64,000 bases of DNA from Girardinichthys multiradiatus (Eukaryota; Chordata; Actinopteri; Cyprinodontiformes; Goodeidae), in assembly GCF_021462225.1 (NCBI RefSeq), contig NC_061817.1, forward strand, positions 3,036,751 to 3,100,750, written 5' to 3'. Below the pieces are notes generated by a model. That model ran no database searches. It was not told the origin of the DNA and worked only from the letters and a program-made list of their open reading frames with translations. The position numbers and the translations under genes were made by a program. Positions 30,236 through 42,300 of this stretch are shown piece after piece. The number at the start of each line of letters is the position of its first letter. Position 1 is the first letter of the stretch.

Positions 30236-33150
30236 AGCTAAAATGGGCAACTGCTAATGTTAGTGCAAGGAAGATCACATATTTACATCCAGCTCGTTCT
30301 TCTCCCCCATAACTCCATGTGATGGCAAGTTAAAAGATGAATGATGTCTAATTCGGCAAATAATATTTTAAGTTATTATTTACTTAATAATGAACAACAT
30401 TAATAGCAATTGTCCAAAAAGTGTATTGATTTATAATTCGACAAATAATATTTATTTAAATATTATTTAACTAAAATAATAGTTTTTACTTAATGTGGCT
30501 GACTAAAACAACATTAAAAATCTATTTTCCCATATCCATTAACCTTAAAAATACTTCATTAAAAATAACGTTTTACTTAGCCTCTGATTTTGCATTGTGA
30601 CTGCTTGTTTGAAGACATACCACTTGTCCTTAATTAGTCTTAAAACTAATTTGACTTCATTTCCAAATTCATCAAGAAAAACCTTGGGTCTTAAGCATAA
30701 ATATCCACATTGAACTGTGACATTATTGCATTGTTTTAATTGGTTCCCTTTTTTCTTTATTTGTACATAATTCATTAGTTTACTTGCTTGGTAGTTTTAG
30801 TTGAATTGTTCTAGCCTAGTAAAGAGTTTAATTGAAGGATGTTTACCCTGGAGCTGAATTTTTTAAAATTACTATATTTTATATAAGACCAGCCCCATAC
30901 TGGGCTGGTATTCATGGGACAATACTTGCCAGATGACAAATTACTTAATTAAATATTAAATAACTTATTAATAGCATTATATGAATGCACAACAGATGGC
31001 TGGGTCTTCCTCCAGGATCTGTTACTTCCACAACCCAATCTTGCAGAAAGGAAAGAGAGTAAATGCATTGATGTTATAACCCAATAAAATCCATGGTCTA
31101 AAAACATCCAAGATAAATCAAAGACAGCCTTACGGAGGATATGTGCATCCCTTTCAGAGCTGCCCTGTGCCTTACTTACAAGCTTTCGTTCAGCCTTGAT
31201 TACATAAGATAACTGTTGCGCATGACACTTGAATCCTGAAGAAGAAAAGAAAGTTAAAGACTACATATACAACTACAGGACTTGGATAGACTGGGTGTAA
31301 CATTTCAAAATATATTTGGATAAGAAGGAGAAGGAAGACAAGAAAGAATACAAGAACAAAGAATCAGAGACAAGAGACCAAAGAGAGTTTGCAGAGAACA
31401 GACTGTTTGAAAGAAACAATGTGATTCAATTTTCCACTCAATAAAATACAACCATCAGCTCTGCATACACAGTGACACTCACACATACAGTGTCTGTCTC
31501 CAGAGTGGTCTTTTAATTGAATCAGGTTACGGTTGTGTCTGAATAAAATTGGAAAACTTAATCAACTGGAAAACTGTGTTTTTTTCCCTCCGGCAATCAT
31601 CTCTCTGTCTCTCTCTCTCCCCATCAGTCTGATATAAGATGGCTGCTGTGCTAATTTGTGGTTTTATATGGTGTGTATGTGTGTTTGTGTTTAGACAATG
31701 TGAGCAGACATGCAGAATGTATACTATTTTGTACTATTTTATATATTTTGTATATCTATGTGTACATTCCCATGTACAGTACTGATCAAAACCTTAAGAC
31801 AGGAAAGAAATTACAAGTAATCACATTTCATGCTTGTGGATCATAACCAGATTGTAAGAAGAAACAAACAGGAAGCACTGACAAAAAGAGTCAACAAATT
31901 AACTGAAAACTGAATTTAAATTCTAAAAGACTGTTCATCAGTTAATTAAAGAACCATGGCCCTAAAATATGAAAATCTGGCTTTGATGCAAATTTCTCTC
32001 ATGCAGGCATGACCCTCTAATGGCAAAAGCAAATTGTCTACCTTTAAACATGGCAGGATTGTTGAGCTTCAGGTAGTCGGGTAGTAGACCCAAAAACATT
32101 TCACTATATGCCTCAGAATCCAAAGGGCTATTTGCAAAGCCAGAACTGCTCACTCCAAACATTTCAAGTACATTTCTGTTTACAATGTTGCTTCTGCAGC
32201 CAGGTTGTGACAAAAATGGAAGTCATAAATTTAATTCATCGATCTGGAAACCTTGGTTGTGTTTACAAACCGAATCTTGAAAGTCTTAACATAAAAATTA
32301 TCTTATTTTTGAAGGAAAATGCATTCATCACACATCAGTAAAACCCAAATTTTAACTTGACCTTTTTTTTCGTATGAATAAGCTCATGTTTGGTGTTAAG
32401 ATCTGAGCTATACAAACTCTTGGAGGTGTACATCAGTAAGATGTTTCTTTGTGCAACCTTGTTCACATTTATCAGTGAGAAAGATTTATTGCACAGGTAT
32501 GCACAAATGTGCAGAGAATTCCAGTTAGGGTATTATCTCAAGGATGAAGGGACAACACTGTGCCGGACCTGTGGAGACATATTTAAGTGTGTTGTTCCAC
32601 TGCAGTTCTATAGGCCCCATTTGGATTGTTACATGTGCTCTCTAAACATCAAAAGGGAATAGTTTACAAAAGAGTAGGTCTTCCGTGTCAGTGAAGTGCA
32701 AAAGCATACTCAGTTTATTACTATAACATTGATTTAGAAATGTACCAGGGCTTACTTGGTTTGTCATTAGTAGGCAATGCAGAAAGTGCAGTAAGTTTCC
32801 TTGTTGCACTTAATTCTCTGAGGCATTGCTTTTGCAACCTCATTATGAGCTGCAAGTAGATGTGGTACATTATGGGATAGGTAGCATGATTGGTGTGAGC
32901 CCTATATACCATCAGGCCATGAAGTCATGCAACCTGTGAACTTTCATGGATGCACATCTCTTTTTCTGAAGTGGATATCAACACTGAAGTAAGTAAAATC
33001 ACTGAATATTTTTTGTCATAAATAGAATCTCTTCAACATGTAATCACTGAATTAATATATTTTCAGCTTGTTATGTCTTTGTTTTATAATGTTGGGTAAA
33101 ACAGTAGTCAAAATGGCATATGCACCTTGCACAATACATTAGGACATAGC
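30236..33150. other. AT-rich intergenic stretch
   Basis: No gene or clear element is recognised. A short inverted repeat ccagccc/gggctgg occurs near 30889-30909. A possible decayed Tc1-like piece starts near 31777 (tacagtactgatcaaaacctta) without a recognisable partner end. The reading frames at 31962-32213 (-) and 32390-32662 (+) have no family resemblance. Confidence 0.45.
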
Positions 33151-33155
33151 ACTTC

Positions 33156-34013
33156 TGTCATAATGCTGGTTTAGACTCTGATACCACACAACCACGAGAG
33201 GCAAAGAGAAAGTTTTGAAACAGTTTATTTTCAAACAGTAGATGCGAGGATGAACGGGAACCAGGAACTGGGTAAGTGGGTCAATACTGGAGTTATCTAG
33301 GCAGGCAAAAAACAAAATTAGATGGGTCCAGACTCAGGGGAAAAAATCTTGCTGTTAGTGATTTGTTAGATGGACTTACTGAGTGAGAGGCTGGGTAAGG
33401 AGGTAGGGGAATAAGGCCTTCCCCACAGCGTCTGTGGTTGGGAGGCAGTGAGCCGACTAGTTCCTGTGATCTCCAGTTAGAGAACTGTCCTTTCTTCCGT
33501 GGGGAAAAAACTCCGCTGCGACTTGAGGCGAACGATGAAGGGTGGACAGGCAGGTGAATATTCCTCTGAGTTGGGTTCGACGGTTCTCTTTGAGAGGATG
33601 GGCTTGGAGGTAGAGAGCAAGAACCATGAGTGTGAAGGCGTCGCGTTTCTGAGTTTCCACTCTCCTTAAGACACAACTTGGGGATAAGCAGGCGCAGGTT
33701 ACTCCATGAGAACCCCGACTGGGCAAGATCTGTAGAACAGGGGAAAACAACAAAACGATTATTTTCCTGGGAAAAAAGAAACTGCATTAGAGCAGGGGTC
33801 GATCCTTTTTACCACTAGGTGAACACAACGGGCTGATGCCTTCCCTTGGTTCTCCACTCCTTAAAAACCCAGCTGATTGCTGTCACAGTGAGGAACACCT
33901 GTGCAGGAGCACCTGCCCGTCACACCCTAAGGAATTAAAAAAGGAAAAAGCAAAAAACATAGCAAGGCCCAGCATAGCACATAACCTGCACACAGACACT
34001 GTGGAAGCTGGCA
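33156..34013 (-). repeat. 3' LTR of the Gypsy element
   Basis: On + it begins TGTCATAATGCTGG and ends gaagctggca. It pairs with 38011-38854. A 164-codon frame across much of it (33293-33787, minus) has no family resemblance and is not kept at full length in the partner LTR. Confidence 0.93.
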
Positions 34014-34026
34014 TTACCCCCCTCTC
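34014..34026 (-). promoter_or_regulatory. polypurine tract of the Gypsy element
   Basis: Read on minus, gagaggggggtaa directly precedes the 3' LTR. It overlaps the stop codon region of the chromodomain frame. Confidence 0.8.
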
Positions 34027-35089
34027 AACGGACGCCTCCTGGCGGCCGGCTGGTGGAAGGAGCAGCAGAAGCCTCAAACTCCGAGATGAGTACAGGATCT
34101 AGGATGAAGCTGCGAGGCAACCATAAGCGGTGCTCAGGACCATAACCCTTCCAGTCCATGAGATACTGCACACCACACCCCCTAGGCCTAGAGTCCAAAA
34201 TCCTATGGACCGTGTAGGCAGGATGGCCATCAATGTCCCGGGCGGGTGAAGGGGGTTCGGAAGGAGGGCACAATGGACTGGTGACGACAGGCTTGACCTG
34301 GGATACATGAAAAACAGGGTGCACTCTGTAGTGAGAGGGCAGATTCAGACGGACTGAGGAAGGACTGAGCACAGTGTCCACCTTAAAGGGGCCTAAAAAA
34401 CGGGTGCAAGCGTTTTAGAAAAAGCCCTAAGGGGAAATTCTCTAGCTGACAGCCATACCTCCTGACCAGGATGGTAACACTGGTGCGCTTATTCTGGGCG
34501 GAGGTACGCTGGAGAGTGGACTTGGTCTGGTCCCAAAACCTCTTACACTGTTGTAAGTAGGTCCGGACAGAGGGAAGGACCCAATCTGGAAAGCTAGTAG
34601 GGAGGAGAGAAGGTTGGTACCCACAGGAAGCCTCAAAATGAGACAAACCAGTGGCTGCGGAGACATGACTGTTGTGGGTGAACTCCACCCAAACAAGATG
34701 TTTGCTCCAAGAGGTGGGGTTGTCAGTACACCGACAACATAAAATGTTCTCCATTTCCTGGTTGAGTCTCTCACATTGAGCTTTAGTTTGAGGGTGGAAA
34801 CCTGAGGATAATTTGGACCTAGCTCCAAGAGCTGTACAGAAACCTTGCCAGACCTGAGAGACGAACTGAGGACCTCTGTCAGAAAGTATCTCTGAGGGAA
34901 TACCGTGTAGGCGAAAAGCATGATTGATGAGGAGTCTGGCTGTTTCGGCGGCTGAGGGAAGTTTGGTGAGAGCTAGGAGATGGCAACCTTAGAAAAACGA
35001 TCAATAATGGACAAAATAACTGTCTTGTTCTGAGAGGGAAGAAGACCAGTAACGAAATCTAGGGCTATGTGAGACCAGGGACGGCTAGG
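34025..35089 (-). pseudogene. Gypsy integrase with C-terminal chromodomain
   Basis: Product: integrase that inserts the element; the chromodomain can direct it to modified histones. The core starts with ALDFVTGLLPSQ near 35060. The middle of the core (34921-34754) and the later part (HNSHVSAATGLSHFEASCGYQPS, 34750-34600) lie in different frames, so there is a shift near 34760. The last frame, 34381-34025, has FHVSQVKPV and then the chromodomain ([30 protein letters not shown]), whose aromatic residues are mostly kept. The 34383 stop separates it from the core. Confidence 0.85.
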
Positions 35090-36528
35090 TAGTGAGAGGG
35101 GCTGGAGAAGTCCAGCAGAGGGCCTATAAGAGGACTTATTTCTGGCGCATGTAGAACATGCAGACACAAACTCAACCACATCTCGGTTAAGGGTGGGCCA
35201 CCAAAAATACCTGCGAAGCAGGGCTATGGTTCGACTAGAACCTGGATGTCCAGAAAAATGTGACGAATGTCCCCACAAGATAACCTGAGACCTTAGGTTA
35301 GTGGGAACATAAAGGCGACCAGGGGGACCGTCACCTGGGTCATGCTCGATCTGATGGGCCTCTTTAATCTTATCCTCTAATCCCCATGACAAAGTGCCAA
35401 CTATGCATGAAGGGGGAAGAATAGGGACCGGCTCGGACTTCTCTTTAGAGGGAGAAAACTGTCTAGATAAGCCATCGGGTTTAGTGTTCTTAGCCCCTGG
35501 TCGATAAGAAATAGTAAAACTAAAGCGGGAAAAAAACAATGACCAGCAGGATTGTCTTGAATTGAGGTGTCTAGCCTGCCTTATGTATTCTAGATTCTTG
35601 TGATCTGTCCATGTAACAATGGGTTGAGAGGAGCCTTCGAGCCAATATCTCCATTCCTCTAAGGACAACTTTATGGCGAGAAGCTCTCGATCCCCCAAAT
35701 CATAGTTTCTCTCAGCTGGAGAGAAGCTTACCAACTACGGGTGAACGTTGGGACAGAACTGCACCAGTCCTTGTGTCTGAGGCATCCATCTCTAGAACAA
35801 ACTGCTCCTTGGGATCAGGGTGACTGAGAATAGGTGTAGAGGAGAAGCGTTGTTTGAGGTCAGGAAAGGCCTTGTCCGCCTCAGAGGACAAGACAAATGG
35901 CTGCTTGGTGGAGGTGAGAGCAGTGAGTGGAGAAGCAATGATGCTGTAATCCTGAATGAAACAGCGGTAGAAGTTAGCAAACCCTAAGAAATGTTGCAGC
36001 TGTTTGCGATCCATAGGGAGAGGCCAATTGACCACTGCAGAGATCTTATTGGGATCCGGCTTCACCCGTCCACCCTCAAAAATAAAACCAAGAAAAGTCA
36101 CAGATGATACATGAAAATCGCACTTCTCAGCTTTGACGAACAGACGATTCTCTAGGAGCCTCTGGAGAACAACCTTGGCATGAGTGGTATGTTCAGTGGG
36201 GTTCTGAGAAAAAATCAAAATGTCATCCAAATAAACAAAAACGTTAATGAAGTCCCTGAGTACATCATTAACGAGCGCCTGAAAAACTGCAGGGGCGTTA
36301 GTAAGTCCAAAAGGCATAACTAAATATTCAAAATGTCCCACTAGTGTCTTGAAGGCGGTTTTTCATTCATCACCCTGTCTTATTCGGACAAGGTGGTATG
36401 CATTACGTAAATCCAACTTTGTGAAAATCTTGGCTCCCTGAACTGATTCAAAAGCTGAAGATAGCAAGGGTGATGAATATTTGTTCTTTATGGTGATATT
36501 TTTCAGGGCTCGGTAGTCTATGCATGGT
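35090..36528 (-). pseudogene. Gypsy reverse transcriptase, RNase H and integrase zinc domain
   Basis: Product: the polymerase and RNase H of the element. On minus, RT coding begins in 36528-36370 and is interrupted by a TGA at about 36366. From 36341 it is open with [15 protein letters not shown] and the active site [12 protein letters not shown], the thumb ([14 protein letters not shown]) and the RNase H start ([18 protein letters not shown]). A frameshift at about 35720-35735 follows, then the RNase H body (ERNYDLGDRELLAIK, TDHKNLEYI), and the integrase HHCC zinc domain (HSSHFSGHPG ... CSTCARNK, about 35240-35140). Confidence 0.88.
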
Positions 36529-37030
36529 CTAAGAGTCCCGTCCTTCTTGCATACAAAAAAAAAAAGTAAAAAAAGTATTAGGCACTATGGAGTCTGAGAC
36601 TGCAGGGACGGCTGAACGAAGACAGGTTGCATGGCAGCAATCACTCCAGGCTTCAATACGGTATTCTGACCAGTTTATGTGAGGGTTGTGAGCCCTCAAC
36701 CACAAATGACCCAGAACCAGATTGGTCTCCTTAGTAGGGAACAACAAGAGAGAAATGGTCTCATGGGGATTTCCGGAAGTAACTAGTTCAAGGGGTTTGG
36801 AGAGATCGAACTTAAAGACTCTTCATCAAGGGAAGTTACTCTGATGGGATCCCCTAAGATGTAAACTGGTAGTTTGAACTTATGGACTAGTCCTGGGTTA
36901 ATTAAGTTTTGTTCTGAACCTGAATCAATAAGAGCGGTAAGTGGAATCTGTTCCCTATTATAACAAAGAAAAGTCTTAATAAAAAAACGAGGGGTGTCAG
37001 ATCTCGGGTTAATGCCCGCTAGTGCCCCCT
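36529..37030 (-). pseudogene. Gypsy aspartic protease region
   Basis: Product: protease that processes the polyprotein. The active-site box TALIDSGSEQNLI is at about 36945-36905 (minus), in a frame covering 37121-36783 and ending in a stop. The protease-RT linker (TNLVLGHLWLRAHNPHINW, 36725-36660) is in another frame. A run of A at 36551-36560 on + adds a likely slip site. Confidence 0.8.
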
Positions 37031-37033
37031 GGA

Positions 37034-38016
37034 TCACTGGCAGGCTAGCTCTTTTGTTTGGATCAGGCAAGCAAAACGAATGTGACCAACAGCGCCACAA
37101 TACAAACACTGACCAGCCCATAGCCGTTTATTCCTTTCTTCTGAGGTTAGATGAGCTCTCCCTATTTGCATGGGCTCAGGAGGGCAGCTACTGTCAGACC
37201 TGGATCTTGCAGGTACAGCCACGCTAGTAGCTCACAATTCGCAGGAACGATCGGGACCTCTGATCCTAATTCTCTCACGTAAGCGATTATCGATGCGAAT
37301 GGCGAGATTTATGAGCTCCTCTAAGGACTTGGTTTCGTCACGGTAAGTAAGCTCATCCTTAAGGTTCTCATTAAGAGCATTAATAAAAGCACTCTTAAGA
37401 GCAGGAGAATTCCATCCTGGTTCTGCTGCTAAAGTCCGAAATTCAATGGCCATGACAGCCACAGGTCTACTGCATTGTTTTAAACTCCATAATCTTTTGG
37501 CTGTCTCCTCATTCTGTTGTCCGGGTTAAAACGTTTGTTTAAATAAGAATAAGAAATCATTGTAGGTGTATTGGTATATTGATTTCTCGTCAATTATGGC
37601 TTCTGCCCACTTTAAGGCCTGATCCCTGAGTAAACCAATGATATAGGAAATCTTACTCACATCGTCTGGGAAAAAAACGAGGCAATCTATGAAAAATAAG
37701 AGAACATTGGAGTAAGAAACCCTTACTCTTGTCTAGATTCCCCGAAAAAGGTTCAGGAGGAGGGGGAGTTAACTCACGACCCACAGAATGATCCTGGAGA
37801 GAAGGCAAAACAGAAGGGACAGGATGAGGCGGTGGAGCAGGAAGTCGTGCTAACAAACCAACTGAGTAGCCATAGAATCAAACGACTGTTGTAAAAGACT
37901 TTGTTGCGGGGAAAGAGTCCTAAGTACGCTTTCATGCTGACCTAACAGCACGCCTTGATGTGAAACGGCTCCACGTAATTGTGTGTCAGAGTCATTCTGG
38001 TCAGCCCGTTCTGTCA
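37034..38016 (-). pseudogene. Gypsy gag with CCHC zinc knuckle, frameshifted
   Basis: Product: the nucleocapsid protein. I place the start at the ATG 38016-38014, whose first two codons are the last bases of the 5' LTR. The N-terminal part (MTERADQNDSDTQ..., rich in Gln and Leu) runs to about 37855, where a frameshift and a TAG occur. A Pro-rich segment follows (LPAPPPHPVPSV, PPPEPFSGN), then another shift near 37670. The central capsid-like part is at 37462-37232 (EFRTLAAEPGWNSPALK). The last block, 37222-37034, has the knuckle [14 protein letters not shown] (CX2CX4HX4C). Confidence 0.85.
37999..38010 (-). promoter_or_regulatory. putative primer binding site (self-priming type)
   Basis: Directly inside the 5' LTR (which ends at 38011). 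On + it reads gtcagcccgttc. Its complement, aacgggctga, occurs within the 3' LTR at 33827-33836 and, with two changes, in the 5' LTR at 38681-38690 (aagggctgac). In Tf1/sushi elements the start of the mRNA pairs with this site to prime reverse transcription. I see no obvious tRNA 3'-end match. Confidence 0.6.
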
Positions 38017-38854
38017 TAATGCTGGTCTAGACTCTGATACCACACAACCACGAGAGGCAAAGAGAAAGTTTTGAAACTGTTTATTTTCAAACAGTAGATG
38101 CGAGGATGAACGGGAACCAGGAACTGGGTAAGCGGGTCAATACTGGAGTTATCTAGGCAGGCAAAAAACAAAATTAGACGGGTCTAGAATCTGGGGAAAA
38201 CATTTTGCTGTGAGTGATTTGTTAGATGGACTTACTGAGTGAGAGGCTGGGTAAGGAGGTAGGGGAATAAGTCCTTCCCCACAGCGTCTGTGGTTGGCAG
38301 GCAATGAGCTGACTAGTTTCTGTGATCTCCAGTTAGAGCTGTCCTTTTTTCCGCGGGGAAAAAACTCAGCTGCGACTTGAAGCGAATGATGGAGGGTGGA
38401 CAGGCAGGTGAATATTCCTCTGAGTTGGGTTCGACGATTCTCCTTGAGAGAATGGGCTTAGAGGTAGAGAGCAAGAACCATGAGTCTGAAGGCGTCGCAG
38501 TTCTGAGTTTCCACTCTCCTTAAGACACGACTTGGGGATAAGCAAGCGCAAGTTACTCCATGAGAACCCCGACTGGGAAAGATCTGTAGAACAGGGGAAA
38601 ACAACAAAACGATTAGTTTCCTGGGAAAAACAAACTGCATTAGAGCAGGGGTCGATCCTTTTTACCACTAGGTGAACACAAAGGGCTGACGCCTTCCCTT
38701 GATTCTCCACTCCTTTAAAACCCAGCTGATTGCTGTCAGAACGAGGAACACCTGTGCAGGAGCACCTGCCCGTCACATCCTAAGGAAAAAGCAAAAAACA
38801 CAGCAAGGCCCAGCATAGCACATAACCTGCACACAGACACTGTGGAAGCTGACA
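38011..38854 (-). repeat. 5' LTR of the Gypsy element
   Basis: On + it begins TGTCATAATGCTGG and ends gaagctgaca, next to the TSD ACTTC at 38855-38859. It is the promoter LTR for the minus-strand element. Confidence 0.93.
38690..38719 (-). promoter_or_regulatory. likely promoter and start site in the 5' LTR
   Basis: On minus, a TTTAAA box (38719-38714) lies about 25-29 bases before the block gtcagccctttg (from about 38690). That block is the sequence expected at the mRNA 5' end if the element primes itself. The spacing fits a TATA-to-start distance. Confidence 0.5.
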
Positions 38855-38859
38855 ACTTC

Positions 38860-39309
38860 TCGAATGTGGAATACTTATTACAACTTGAAATATAATGTAT
38901 TTGATTAATTGCAATTTCAAAATGTTTTTCAACTATTTAGAATAGATGTGAGTAATTCTAAGCGAAAACATAATTTATTGTTATGGTATTTCAAGCCCTT
39001 CCAGTAGCAGTATTTGACTATGGCTGTATTTGACTTTAAAATGGAAACAGAAACCAGCGAATCAAGTGGCAAGGAGGTGGATAAGGATTCAGGTCCAGTG
39101 GACAAACAGAATTAGACACCCACTGATTGTCCAGCTGATGATGATGAGGAGGCTAAGGGAACCAAATCAAGTCACAGTGAAGTGTGCATATTGTTAAACC
39201 AAATTTCACTAGTCCATTTAGTGATTTCTCTGGTCCAGATGTCACCAGTTGTGCAAACCAGCTTCCAAAAGAACAGAATGTGTCTAAACACCAACAAAAA
39301 GGAAAATGG
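38860..39309. other. spacer between the Gypsy and the RTE LINE
   Basis: AT-rich, then a 24-codon open stretch from an ATG at about 39042 (METETSESSGKEVDKDSG) ending in a TAG, with acidic codons continuing after it. It could be the remnant of an unrecognised gene or element. I see no homology. Confidence 0.35.
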
Positions 39310-39320
39310 TCAAATCATTG

Positions 39321-42300
39321 AACCACCACCTTAACGTGGTGGAGGGGTTTGAGTGCTCAAATGATCCTAGAGGCTATGTTGTCTGGGGCCTAAATGCCCC
39401 TGGTAGGGTCTCCCATGGCAAACAGGCTCTAGGTGATGGGTCCGACAAAGAGTGGTTCAAGAATCCCTCATGAAGAACAAAATATTGAGGTACGTGACGT
39501 CGCCCGGTATGGCGGAGCCGGGGTCCCACCTTGGAGCCAGGCATGGGGTCGGGACGGGGAGAGCGCCTGGTGGCCGGGTTGCTCCTCGCGGGACCCGGCC
39601 GGGCCAAGCCCAAACGAGAGACGCGAGCCCATCCCCCAGTGGGCCCACCACCTGCAGGGGGAATCGTGAGGGACCGGTGCAAAGAGGATTGGGTGGCGGA
39701 CAAAGGTGGAGACCTCAGCGGCCCGATCCCCGGATGCTTAGGCTGGCTCTAGGGACGTGGAATGTCACCTCGCTGGGGGGGAAGGAGCCTGAGCTTGTGC
39801 GGGAAGTCGAGAGATATCGACTAGAAATAGTCGGGCTCGCCTCCACGGACAGCGTGGACTCTGTTCTACTCTGGAGTGGCCCACGGGGAGAGGCGGCGGG
39901 CTGGTGTGGGTTTCCTTGTTGCCCCCCAGCTCAGCCGTCTCGTGTTGGGGTTTACCCCAGTGGATGAGAGGGTCGTATCCCTGCGCCTTCGGGTTGGGGA
40001 GAGGTCTCTGACTATCATTTCAGCCTACGGGCCGAGTGGCAGTGCAGAGTACCCGGCCTTCTTGGCGTCCCTGTCGGGGACTCCATTATTCTGCTGGGGG
40101 ACTTCAACGCCCACGTGGGGAACGACAGTGACACCTGGAGAGGCGTGATCGGGAGGAATGGCCTCCCCGATCTGAATTCGAATGGTGTTTTGTTATTGGA
40201 CTTCTGTGCTATTCTGATTGTCCATAACGAACACCATGTTCAAACATAAGGGTGTCCATCAGTGGACTTGGCACCAGGACACCCTAGGCAGGAGGTCGAT
40301 GATCGACTTTGTTGTCGTATCATCAGACCTTCGGCCGCATGTTTTGGACACTCGGGTGAAGAGAGGGGCTGAGCTGTCCACTGATCATCACCTGGTGGTG
40401 AGTTGGATCCGCTGGAGGAGGAGAAAGCCGGACAGACTTGGCAGGCCCAAGCGCATAGTGAGGGTCTGCTGGGAACGCCTGGCAGAGCCCTCGGCCAGGG
40501 ATGTATTCAACTCCCACCTCCGGGAGAGCTTCGACCAGATCCCGGGGGATGTTGGAGACATAGAGTCCGAGTGGACCATGTTCTCCGCATCTATTGTCGA
40601 TGCTGCTGCCCGTAGCTGCGGCCGTAAGGTCTGCGGTGCCTGTCACGGCGGAATCCCAGAACCCGGTGGTGGACACTGGCAGTAAGGGATGCTGTTAAGC
40701 TAAAGAAGGAGTCCTATCGGCTGTGGTTGGCTTGTGGGACTCCTGAGGCTGCTGACGGGTACCGTGAGGCCAAGTGTGCTGCGGCCCGGGCTGTGGCAGA
40801 GGCAAAAACCCGGGCCTGGGAGGAGTTCGGTGAGGCCATGGAGAAGGACTACCGGTTGGCCTTGAAGCGATTCTGGCAAACCGTCCGTCGCCTCAGGAGG
40901 GGGAAGCAGTGCTTCGCCAACACTGTTTATAGTGGGGGCGGGAGACTGCTGTCCTCGACTGAGGACATTATCGGGCGGTGGAAGGAGTACTTCGAGGATC
41001 TCCTCAATCCTGCCATCACGCATTCCGTGGTGGAAACAGAGGCTGGGGACTCAGGGTTGGACTCTTTCATCACCCAGGCTGAAGTCACCGAGGTCGTTAA
41101 AAAGCTCCGCGGTGGCAAGGCTTCGGGGGTGGATGAGATCCGCCCTGAGTACCTCAAGTCTCTGGATGTTGTAGGGCTGTCATGGTTGACACGTCTCTTT
41201 ACCATTGCGTGGCGGTCGGGTGGTGGTCCCGCTTCATAAGAAGGGGGACCGGAGGGTGTGTTCCAACTACAGGGGGATCACACTCCTCAGCCTCCCTGGT
41301 AAGGCCTACGGCAGGGTATTGGAGAGGAGAGTCCGACCGATAGTCGAACCTCGGCTTCAGGAGGAGCAGTGTGGTTTTCGTCCCGGCCGTGGAACACTGG
41401 ACCAGCTCTATACCCTCTACAGGGTGCTCGAGGGTTCATGGGAGTTTGCCCAACCGGTTCACATGTGTTTTGTGGACCTGGAGAAAGCATTCGACTGTGT
41501 CCCTCGTGATGCCCTGTGGGGGGTGCTCCAGGAGTATGGAATCGGGGGCCCTTTACTAGGGGCCATCCGGTCCCTGTACGAGCGGAGCAGGAGTTTGGTC
41601 CGCATTGCCGGCACTAAGTCGGACCTGTTCCCATTGCATGTTGGACTCCGGCAGGGCTGCCCTTTGTCGCCGGTCCTGTTCATAACTTTTATGGACAGGA
41701 TTTCTAGACGCAGCCAAGGGCCGGAAGGGGTCAGGTTTGGGGACCAGAGGATTTCGTCTCTTCTTTTTGCAGATGACGTGGTCCTGCTGGCCCCCTCTAG
41801 CCAAGACCTATAGCATGCGCTGTGGCGGTTCGCAGCCGAGTGTGAAGCGGCTGGGATGAGGATCAACTCTTCCAAGTCTGAGGCCATGGTACTCGACCGG
41901 AAAAGGGTGGCTTGTCCTCTTCAGGTTGGACGGGAGTTCCTGCCTCAAGTGGAGGAGTTTAAGTATCTCGGGGACTTGTTCACGAGTGAGGGAAGAATGG
42001 AGCGGGAGATCGACAGATGGATCGGTGCGGCTGCCACAGTAATGGGGGCGTTGTGCCGGTCCGTTGTGGTGAAGAGAGAGCTGAGCCGAAAAGCAAAGCT
42101 CTCAATTTACTGGTCGGTCTACGTTCCTACCCTCACCTATGGCCATGAACTTTGGGTCATGACCGAAAGAACGAGATCCCGGATACAAGCGGCTGAAATG
42201 AGTTTCCTCCGTAGGGTGGCCGGGCACTCCCTTAGAGATAGGGTGAGGAGCTTGGCCATCCGGGAGGGGCTCGGAGTAGAGCCGCTGCTCCTCCACATCG

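Larger units (their letters stand above)
33156..38854 (-). mobile_element. full-length chromodomain Ty3/Gypsy (sushi-like) retrotransposon
   Basis: Two LTRs (33156-34013 and 38011-38854) in the same orientation flank gag and pol on minus. The 5-bp TSD ACTTC is present at 33151-33155 and 38855-38859, so both outer borders are exact. Order on minus: gag with a zinc knuckle, protease, RT, RNase H, integrase, chromodomain. The LTRs differ by a few percent by eye, so insertion is fairly recent, but gag and pol have several frameshifts and stops. A sequence just inside the 5' LTR is complementary to a site in the LTR, as in the self-priming Tf1/sushi group. Confidence 0.93.

Noticed and set aside
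31962..32213. 83-codon minus frame near a possible Tc1-like tip
   Set aside because: No transposase motif, and I could not find a matching second tip.
32390..32662. 90-codon frame with several Cys (CRTCGD)
   Set aside because: No recognised zinc finger spacing or homology; single short frame in AT-rich spacer.
33293..33787. 164-codon frame inside the Gypsy 3' LTR
   Set aside because: Not kept at full length in the 5' LTR, no motif; probably chance in a low-stop-content LTR.
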